NCBI GenBank assembly: GCA_029204045.2
Contig: JAQNDB010000307.1
Location: 1-64,000 of the forward strand
Reading direction: 5' to 3'
Source: Tillandsia leiboldiana
Lineage: Eukaryota > Streptophyta > Magnoliopsida > Poales > Bromeliaceae
DNA length: 64,000 bases
The notes below the pieces were generated by a model. That model did not search any database and had not been told where the DNA came from. It was given only the letters and a program-made list of their open reading frames with translations. Shown here in pieces: positions 56,126 through 64,000 of this stretch (position 1 is the first letter of the stretch; each line of letters starts with the position of its first letter). A program made the translations under genes and the position numbers.

Positions 56126-57692
56126 TGTTGCTATTCAAACTCAAGAATCTGCGAGCAACATCTCAAGAACACGAAAAACTGTTTATTTTCAAAAATTAGA
56201 AAAATTGCACCTAAACAATCATTATCGTGTAGAGAGACTAAGAATCAAATTAGTTTTCCAAAAAGAATTTTAAAAATAGATCAATCCCATGATTTTCAAA
56301 AATTCCTATTATATGCCCTAAAACCGAAATTTTAGAAATCGAAGCCTAAAAAAAATCGTTAATCAGGAGAATACCTAGCATATAATCAAAACTAATCCAC
56401 CCAGAGTTCTTATTTCAAAAGAAATTTGATCAAAAACCAATCCAAAACGAAAAAGATACAAAATTTTCATCACGTTTTGAGGAAGAACATGAAAAACTGT
56501 GAAAAACCGAGATTTTGATCAAGAAACCTTACTTAGAATCGAAGAACTTGAGTTTGGAAGCCTCCAAGATGGGTGAATTCTAGTGAGAGAAGCTCTGGAG
56601 ACTTAGGAACAAAAGATTGAAGTAAAACGAAATCAAAACCCTTTTGTTCTATATAAAACCCTAGCCGCGATCCGGATCGAATCGTGAATCCAGTCCGGAT
56701 CGGCTACCCGCTGGAAATACCTGCGTTCGGGATCCGGATCGGCTTGTCCAATCCGGATCGGCTCCAACTTTTTCTTCAGAATAATTCAGAAAAAATTCAC
56801 AAAATCCAGAAAAAGTATGTAAGCACTTTTGTGTATCAACTTTAAATGAAAATCATCGTTTCATACAACAAGAAATAGATTATGTCAAATCTATCAACAA
56901 TATCCAACAAATGAAACAAAAATTTATAAAGATTAAATCCCTTAAAGTTGAACAACTTCAATCACATATAACATGATCTTATGAGTAATGCATTTATCAA
57001 ATCATCAATTTGGTAAAGAAAATGAAATACCAAGATCAATAGATGTCTGAAATTCCAGATAAGTTAGATAATATATCTAGTCAATTTATTGTAAGGAGTG
57101 GCTCTTTGAGCATCTTTCAATAAAATCCCCACCTTATACCAACCTTGGAATTTGACAGAGTCAAGTATTCCAAAAAGCATTTTATTTAATCAACTCGAAC
57201 AGCCATGCTTGGTATACATGTGGTAGCTGCACACAGTACTCGGACGACCGAGGTGGTAGCTCGTTCCTCCATGTGGTGGTAGTTTTCACACTCCTCATTA
57301 GGATGTAACTCTTTCCACATCTTTTGAGCATAACACTTTTTCTTTGACTCCCCCTCAATTGGCTATCAATTATTTAAAATATAAAGTATTCAACCAAAAA
57401 TTGATCTCGATTTCATACTCGACTAAATAGTCAAATAAGATAAAAACTATACCAAGAGATCATTGAGAGAGAAATTGACTTTGATCAAAACAAAGATGAT
57501 TTAATTGACATAAATGATCATTGCATCAAATGAATTATTATGATATCCAAAGCATAATAAATTTCTAATTAGACGAAAAGATGCTATTATAGTCAATAAT
57601 ACACATGCTCAATTAATGTTCTATGTCTAAGCATAGATAATGAACAAAAACACAAAATAAAACCTAACCTAAGCAAAAGTTTCAAAAAGAGG
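56126..57692 (-). other. Spacer between pol and the extra ORF of copia G
   Basis: AT-rich, no credible ORF. Four ATCCGGAT-type boxes recur at about 56670-56765, resembling those in the LTR. About 57095-57345 is the block shared with the TR-GAG at 9595-9860. It may hold a promoter or leader for the extra ORF, but the sequence does not show this directly. Confidence 0.6.
57095..57345 (-). other. Block shared with the TR-GAG copia
   Basis: The counterpart of 9595-9860, about 250 bp, non-coding in both, with long shared words in the same order and with indels between them. Confidence 0.75.
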
Positions 57693-58240
57693 TTATTTCA
57701 AGGAAAGCATTCCAATTGCTTTACGCAAATGAATAAAACGTTTTTGATCCAAAGGTTTTGTTAAAATGTCAGCTAATTGATCCTCAGTTGAAATGTAGGA
57801 AATTTGAAGAATATTTGATTCAACTAGCTCTCTTAGAAAATGATATCTAAGTTCAATGTGTTTTGTTCTCGAGTGCAACACAGGGTTTTTTGAAATGTTT
57901 ATTGCACTTGTGTTGTCACAAAGAATTGTTACCGAAGTTGCTGAAATTCGGAAGTCGCTCAACACACTTTTCATCCAAATGAGTTGGGTTGAACAACTAC
58001 CTGCTGAAATATATTCCGCTTCGGCAGTCGAGAGTGCAATGCAGTTTTGCTTTTTACTATGCCATGCAACAAGGCAATGGCCAAGAGAAAAACATGCACC
58101 ACTCGTGCTTTTCCGATCATCCACAGATCCTGCCCAATCGGCATCTGAATATCCTATAATGTCAAGCGTTGTTCCCATAGGATACCAAATTCCGAAATTC
58201 AAGTTCCTTTGATGTACCGGATGATCCTTTTCAACGCTTT
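57693..58240 (-). pseudogene. pol: Copia G RNase H
   Basis: The copia RNase H is readable and complete: YSDADWAGSVDDRKSTSG, SLGHCLVAWHSKKQNCIALSTAEAEYI, ILCDNTSAINISKNPVLHSRTKHIELRYHFLRE and DQLADILTKPL. Active-site acids D, E and D are in place. It is out of frame with RT because of a small deletion near 58200-58230. Confidence 0.88.
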
Positions 58241-59400
58241 CAGGTGAACCTCCTTTGGTGCTGATTGATATCTCGCGCAAATTCCAACACTAAAGGATAT
58301 ATCCGGGCGACTAGCCGTGAGATAGAGTAGACTTCCAATCATACTGCGATAAAGCTTCTCGTCCACACTTTCACTATGAGATTCACTTCCTAATCCCTTA
58401 TTGCTAGTTCCCATAGGAGTCGGAAAATCTTTAGAATCTTCTAATCCGAATTTCTTAACCAACTCCTTAGCATACTTGGATTGACATAGACGAATGCCTT
58501 CTTCACTTTGTTTTACTTGTAATCCAAGAAAGTATGTCAGTTCCCCCATCATGGACATCTCAAATTCGCTTTCCATGGTTTCAGCGAATTTGGAAGCATC
58601 ATTATCTCTAGTTGCACCAAATACAATGTCATCGACATAGATTTGTGCTACAATGAAATTATCTTGATAATGCTTCACAAAGAGAGTCCGGTCTGCTCCC
58701 CCTCGAGTGTAGCCCTTTTCCAGTAGGTGCTTTGTTAGCCTTTCGTAAAATGCTCGCGGTGCTTGTTTTAGACCGTAAAGAGCCTCTTTCAAACGAAAAA
58801 CATGGTTAGGTTGTTTATAGTCTACAAAACCTTTCGGTTGAGCCACATAAACTTCCTCATTTAAAAACCCATTTAAAAATGCGCTCTTAACGTCCATTTG
58901 AAAGAGTTTTATTTTAAAATGACAAGCAATAGCGAATAATATACGTATTGACTCGAGTCGAGCAACTAGGGCGAACATCTCATCAAAGTCTATTCCTTCT
59001 ATTTGAGAATAGCCTTGAGCAACTAAGCGTGCTTTATTCCTGATGATGGTACCATCCTCGTTCTTCTTATTCTTGAAAATCCATTTAGTACCAATCACAT
59101 TGTGTTGCTTCGGAGGCTTTGTTAATTCCCAGACTTTGTTTCGTTCGAACTGATGGAGCTCTTCCTGCATAGCTTCAATCTAGTAGTCATCCTGAAGAGC
59201 TTCATCGATGTTCTTTGGTTCAATCATGGAGACGTAGCATGCGACTCCACAAACCAACTGTCTCCGAGTTCTAACTCCTTCTTGTGGGTCTCCAATAATG
59301 TTAGATTCCGGATGATCCTTGGAGATGCGTAGCGTTTGCGGTAACGGAGTAGTCGGAGGTACATGTGATAATTCCTGCACATTAGATACACTTGAAGAAC
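58199..59400 (-). pseudogene. pol: Copia G reverse transcriptase
   Basis: The RT is nearly whole: GTKWIFKNKKNEDG, ARLVAQGYSQIEGIDF, MDVKSAFLNGFLNEEVYV, YGLKQAPRAFYERL, catalytic YVDDIVFG, ELTYFLGLQVKQ and YRSMIGSLLYLTASRPDI. A TAG just upstream (about 59180) replaces what is probably a Trp codon, and RNase H is in another frame. The enzyme core itself has no visible lesion. Confidence 0.9.
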
Positions 59401-60180
59401 CATTAGATGCATCAACTTTATTGAAGGAGTTATTACGAGAAGATGCACTTACAGGAGTATCATCATCTAGAGACCTATCAAGGGTAGATTTATCAGATGC
59501 AAAGTGGAAAGCTTCATCTACTTAACATTTATAGATTCTACCATCGTTTAGATTCCAAGTTAAATACCCGATATGCTCTACTGTTAGTAGAATAACCCAT
59601 GAAAATCCCTTCGTCGCTTCGAGGGTCGAACTTACCAAGGTTTTCGCGATCACGCAGAATAAAACATCGACTCCTAAAGATACGAAAATAGTTTGATATT
59701 CAGTTTTCTACTAAACACAGCTCATATGGTGTATTTAAGTTCCAGGGCGCAAATACACTCGATTAATTACATAGACAGCGGTGTTCACAGCTTCAGCCCA
59801 AAAATATAACGGTAAATTCCGGCTATGAAGCATCACACGCGCCATCTCTTGAACAACCCTATTTTTGCGCTCAACAACACCATTCTGCTGAGGTGTATAG
59901 GGGTAATGCGAATTCATGTTTTATCCCATTGGAAGGGCAACAATCAGTAAATTTAGAATTAATGAATTCTCCACCTCTATCCCTTCGAACACGAACGATC
60001 TTTTCATTTCTTTCATTCATAATACGATGACAAACCTCATGAAAAGAGTCGAACGTATCCGCTTTCTCTTTTAGAAAAGTTACCCATGAATACCTAGAGA
60101 AAATCATCAACCAAAAGAAAAAAATACCATTTACCTCCCAAAGATGGTTGACGAGTCGACCCCATTAAATCCATATGCAG
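59401..60180 (-). pseudogene. pol: Copia G integrase, frameshifted
   Basis: The three catalytic acids are present but lie in different frames: D in LELLHMDLMG (about 60160), D in RRDRGGEF (about 59970) and E in TPQQNGVVERKN (about 59870). Frameshifts fall near 60100, near 59890 and again between 59740 and 59520. The 59401-59740 stretch is a degraded linker toward RT with only short readable pieces. Confidence 0.82.
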
Positions 60181-60750
60181 TAATTCCAAGGGCCGTTTGG
60201 TACCGACGTGGTTCACGTTCTTGTGTGCAACTCTTGATTGTTTTCCCTTTTGACAACCACCACACACAATGTTTTCTTTAAATAAAAGTTTAGGAACCCC
60301 CTTAACCACGTCCTTATTTGAAATCCTTGCTAGTTCTTTAAAATTCATGTGACCTAGTCTTTCATGCCAAACAGTTTCATTATCCAAAGAAACTAGGTTA
60401 CATTTTTCAGAAATTTTGTTTGAAACAACATAGCAATTATTTTCCGATCTAACCCCTTTTAAAAAGAATACCTGGTCCTTATCAGTTACAACACATTCTA
60501 CAGAAGAAAAATTAACTGAGAACCCATTGTCACAAAGTTGACTTATACTAATGAGGTTAGTCTTAAGGCCTTCAACAAATAAAACATTATTCAAAACCGG
60601 GCCTTCAGGAATAGCGATTGTTCCCTTTCCAACAATTTTGGAAGAACGACCGTCTCCGAAAACAACATGTCCTCCGGAGATTTTCTCTAAAGTTTGAAAA
60701 CTGTTTTTGTCACCGGTCATGTGACGAGAACAACCACTATCCAATACCAA
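60094..60750 (-). pseudogene. pol: Copia G protease and pre-integrase region
   Basis: Starts within the protease active-site motif DSGCSRHMTG, then VFGDGRSSKIVGKG, NLISISQLCDNGF and the pre-integrase zinc region WHERLGHMNF...CGGCQKGKQSR. It overlaps the end of gag by 34 bases in another frame; one T fewer than expected in the TGGTAT-TGGATAGT region would explain this. It runs into the start of the integrase core and ends in a frameshift. Confidence 0.85.
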
Positions 60751-62812
60751 GACGAATTATCATAAGCGTGTAAAGAAGTATGAACAACAAGACAAGGGAA
60801 GATTTCACCTTTGCGTACCCAAACCTTTTGAGTTTTGGAGTACGTCGGAAATGATTGTGAAGTTGATACCTTTGGTGAAAGCGTCTTGATTGATCCATCG
60901 CTTTTCCTTGACGTCGTCGTCTTGTTTGATGTACTACCAATGTTCTTTCCTTTTGAAAGATTCTTCTTTGATTTGCGGGAAATGAACTCATTGGTAGTAG
61001 TTGCAAGATGTGCTTGATTTGATCTTAGCGCTCCATTCTTGCAATTCCTTCTTATGTGCCCTGCAATACCACAACGAAAACATACCTTAGTGCTTGACGA
61101 TCCCGAAGAGGGTGAAGTAGGTTTGTTGTCGTTGCTTGTCGTGAATTCCGGTGTCGGAGGAGGAGATACCGACTGAGGCACAAACACTGTCCCAACCGAA
61201 CTAAAATTGTCTTCAGTTCGATTGTATCCGAGGCCGAATTTATTTGTTTGACCAAGACCAAGAATCTTATCCAACTTACTCCTTCCAGAAGAAAATTGCT
61301 TTAAATCATCCTTGAGTTGGAAAATGGTCTCCGTCATTTCCATTTTTTCCTGTCGAGCCTCGCCGTAGAGCTTCAAGAAGTAGTTCGCTTTGTTCACCAT
61401 ATCTACATAATTCTTCTCGAAATGCTCATTGGACTCTTGAAGGGAAACATTTACTTTAATCAGATTATCCCTTTCCACTTCAAGAGCGTTTGAGAGAGAA
61501 GTTGCCCTTTTTGCTTCTTCTTCGAGATCCTGCAATCTCCCTCTCAAACTCTTGTTTTGCTTTGCCAGTTTCTTTGAATCCCTCAGAAGTTTATGGTAGG
61601 CAAGAGCAAAGTCTTCACCTTCCGAATTATCCGATTCATCGTCCGTTGCAATCTTTTCAACAGTGGGGTTGGACAGTGAGTCGGATGTACTTGCCATTAA
61701 GCACATGAAGGGTGAAGATGTGGACGCGTGGAATGCCGTTGCGTTGTTCTCTTCATCACTTGAAGATGACTCATTTGTCGTTGAGGTGTCATCCCAAGTG
61801 ACGGCTTGCATCGCCTTCTTCTTGGACGGATTCTTATTTGGACACTCCGTTGAGATATGGCCGTATCCTCGGCACTTGAAGCATTGGACTTGTCCTTCTG
61901 AGCTTTTCTTATCCTTTGAAAAACTTTCTTGCTTTCTTGACTTTTGGCTTGAAAAACCTTTGCCTTTCTTCCACTTTCCGGAGGATGAAGTTTTACTTGA
62001 ATTACCCCTTCGAAAGTTTCGGCGAAAATTTCTTGTCAAGAGAGCAAGCTGCTTCTCAAAGTCCTCCATAGATAGGTTCTCGTCATCGCCTGAGGAGGAT
62101 GAATCCGCGTCTTCTTCTTTTGTAGTTTTCAACGCAAAACCTGAAGACTTAGAAGTAGATGCTTTTCCAGAAGAATAGTTAGTAGGAAATGTCATTTCAT
62201 ATGTTTGTAATGAACCAACTAATTCTTCTACACGGATTTCGTCCGGGTGTTTAATAGTTTCAATGGCCGTAACCTTGGAACGAAATCTTTCAGGAAGAGT
62301 TCTTAAGATCTTTCTTACAATTTTAAATTCTGGAATCTTCTCTCCCAAGTTAGCACATGTGTTTACGATGTCTTGCAATCGTGTATAGTAGTCTGTGAAT
62401 GATTCATTTTCTGCCATGAAAATAGAGTCAAATCTGCTCGTAAGCATTTGCAGCTTTTGAATCTTCACAAGGTTAGTTCCCTCATGTGTAACTTGAAGAA
62501 CATCCCAGATTTCTTTCGCAGTCTCACATGCCGAGACGCGAGAGAATTCAGTTTGAGACAAGGCATTAAATAAAGCATTAATTCCTTTGCCATTGTAAGA
62601 AGATAAGTCTATCTCTTCCTTGGTCCATTTCGACCTAGGTTTGATGGTGTGAACATCAACAATAACTTCAGTTGGATTTGACCATCCTAACTCGATTGAT
62701 TGCCACACCCGTTCGTCGATGGAAATAAAAATGCTTTCATCCGTACTTTCCAGTAGGCATAATTTGTTCCATCGAAAAACGGAGGTCTGTTGATGTTTCC
62801 ACCTTCAACCAT
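60717..62812 (-). pseudogene. gag: Copia G gag (UBN2 family) with one frameshift
   Basis: Starts at the ATG at 62812 (MVEGGNIN, LFDGTNYAYWKVRM-type motif). A one-base loss in a T run near 62730 shifts the frame. From about 62708 on a 663-residue frame is open: UBN2-type gag domain (ACETAKEIWDVL, QKLQMLTSRFDSI, LRTLPERFRSK), a first knuckle (CFKCRGYGHISTEC), a coiled-coil region, a second knuckle (CFRCGIAGHIRRNC), and WVRKGEIFPCL before the protease. It parallels the TR-GAG gag over its whole length. Confidence 0.88.
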
Positions 62813-62831
62813 TGTTTACAACCCTATTCCC

Positions 62832-62843
62832 GCTCTGATACCA
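62832..62843 (-). promoter_or_regulatory. Primer-binding site of copia G
   Basis: TGGTATCAGAGC on the minus strand, two bases from the 5' LTR; a perfect initiator tRNA-Met match. Confidence 0.92.
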
Positions 62844-62845
62844 CT

Positions 62846-64000
62846 TGTTGGGTTATGTATAATATGGATCTAAATAGGGGAAAAACACCTAGAGGGGGGT
62901 GAATAGGTGTAAACGCTTAAACACTCAAAAATCATTGCGCAATAAAACCCAATGCGGAAATAAAAAATAACACGCAAGATTTTTACGTGGAAAACTCCAA
63001 ACCGGAGTAAAAAACCACGGGACCGATAACACGGTGAAATCCACTAGAATTATAACACGTACAAAGGTGATATACCGTACTCACAGACGACTCAACCTTT
63101 TTCCATACGCTCCTAGTTGATCTTCTCCGCTCGCTCCGCAACGCTTCTCGAATCCACGATCTGCGTCCAACGCCGAATCCACGACGTCTGACCGAATCCA
63201 CGGTCTTCACCCAGTAGCACGTCTCGAATCCACGAACGTACCTCGCTCCGAATCCACGAGAGCGGTAGCACCTTGAATCCACAAGGCCACGCGAGTCCAC
63301 GCGCCGATTTTGGGGAAATCGTTGTTTTTGGGTGGTGATGATCCGCCGAATACTTAGATTAGAAATAGATCGGAAATACCATCTAAGTATTCATTGATTT
63401 GATTCTACTCAAAATATGAGTATGAAAACCTAGAATCAAATCAATCAATATAGATGAAGAAACATAGGATTAAATCTATGAATTTCCTTTCTTCTCTATA
63501 TGTGGATTTATAAGGCCGTCTTATGATTTATTCGGCTTTTATGGCTTATACGGCTTACACGGCTTGCCCTAGAAAAAGAATCATAGGGTTTATTTATAGG
63601 TTAGAAACCGTTGGAAGAGGATAAGAATCAAAAACTACCTTTTCTGGAATTTTACAGGACGACGATCCGGATCGGATTTACGGCGATCCGGATTGTCGTA
63701 ACGGAACAGACAATTTCTAGAAAACAAAGGTTCGGGATCCGGATTGAAATGCCTGATCCGGATCATTCATACATTTCAGCAAAAACCAATGTTCGGGATC
63801 CGGATAAAAATGGCTTGGATCCGGATTGGATTTGCGTATGAAGCAACACCCTTCGGGATCCGGATTGCTGTGTCTGATCCGGATCCTGAACATGTCCCAT
63901 GTCCAGTTTTTGATTTTTATGCAATTAAAAATTCATCCAAGTGTTTCTACACTATAAGAAGTATTTGGATCACCAAAAATAATTAGTTAAACATACCTGA
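62846..64000 (-). repeat. 5' LTR of copia G, cut by the window end
   Basis: 1155 bp of an expected ~1270. It differs from the 3' LTR at roughly 20 sites by eye, more than the F LTRs differ from each other. Confidence 0.93.

Larger units (their letters stand above)
52764..64000 (-). mobile_element. Ty1/copia SIRE-type element G (5' LTR cut by window end)
   Basis: On the minus strand: 5' LTR (62846 to past 64000), primer-binding site, gag, protease, integrase, RT, RNase H, a 1.6-kb spacer, an extra ORF in the position of SIRE env-like genes, polypurine tract and 3' LTR. About 11.3 kb in all. Several frameshifts and one stop break gag and pol, so this copy is not autonomous. Confidence 0.92.

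Noticed and set aside
60717..60750. Programmed frameshift between gag and protease in copia G
   Set aside because: No slippery sequence is evident, and many other frameshifts in the same copy make a one-base loss the simpler reading.

Overview
The window is a block of nested plant LTR retrotransposons. I see no host gene, tRNA gene, full rRNA gene or CRISPR array. A large-genome flowering plant is suggested by Ty3/gypsy chromoviruses of the Tekay type (gag, protease, RT, RNase H, integrase, C-terminal chromodomain, LTRs of 2.4-4.3 kb), Ty1/copia elements of the SIRE/Maximus type with an extra ORF after pol, a gag-only TR-GAG element, and Cassandra-like TRIMs. Primer-binding sites match the 3' end of plant initiator tRNA-Met (TGGTATCAGAGC or one mismatch). 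The species cannot be told from this sequence. Element letters used here are mine.

Layout, left half. 1-2116 is the 3' end of a SIRE-type copia (H, + strand). It sits in the leader of a family-A gypsy element on the - strand, of which 2117-2410 and a 4.3-kb 5' LTR (2411-6717) are seen. That element lies in the 5' part of an old, decayed chromovirus B (+). B reappears at 6718-7261, 13657-16145 and 23583-27877 (with its 3' LTR). Into B's gag went a young TR-GAG copia (7262-13656, TSD TGGAG). Into B's integrase went a family-A solo LTR (16146-23582, TSD GATGT), which carries a second family-A solo LTR (18945-22276, TSD CCTGC).

Layout, right half. B's end abuts the leader and gag remnant of another gypsy element C (27878-28867). 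C is interrupted by an LTR, D (28868-31178), which is interrupted by chromovirus E (31179 onward, +). E has stop codons, an RT deletion and a Cassandra TRIM in gag (35573-36148, TSD TCTGC). E's 3' LTR is split by a young chromovirus F (40694-51597, - strand, TSD GATTC). F's RT is split by an odd three-LTR TRIM (45826-46676, TSD CCGAA). E's 3' LTR is then cut by SIRE-type copia G (52764 to beyond the window, - strand), the same family as H.

Points most worth a second look: the three-LTR TRIM with one inverted LTR; a hairpin with pair-preserving changes shared by all B/D/E/F LTRs; the TR-GAG and the block it shares with the coding copia G; LTR termini shared by chromoviruses and TRIMs; paired GATCCGGAT boxes in copia LTRs; and candidate splice sites in LTRs and 3' regions. 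All element calls were made by eye from structure and motifs, without any database search.
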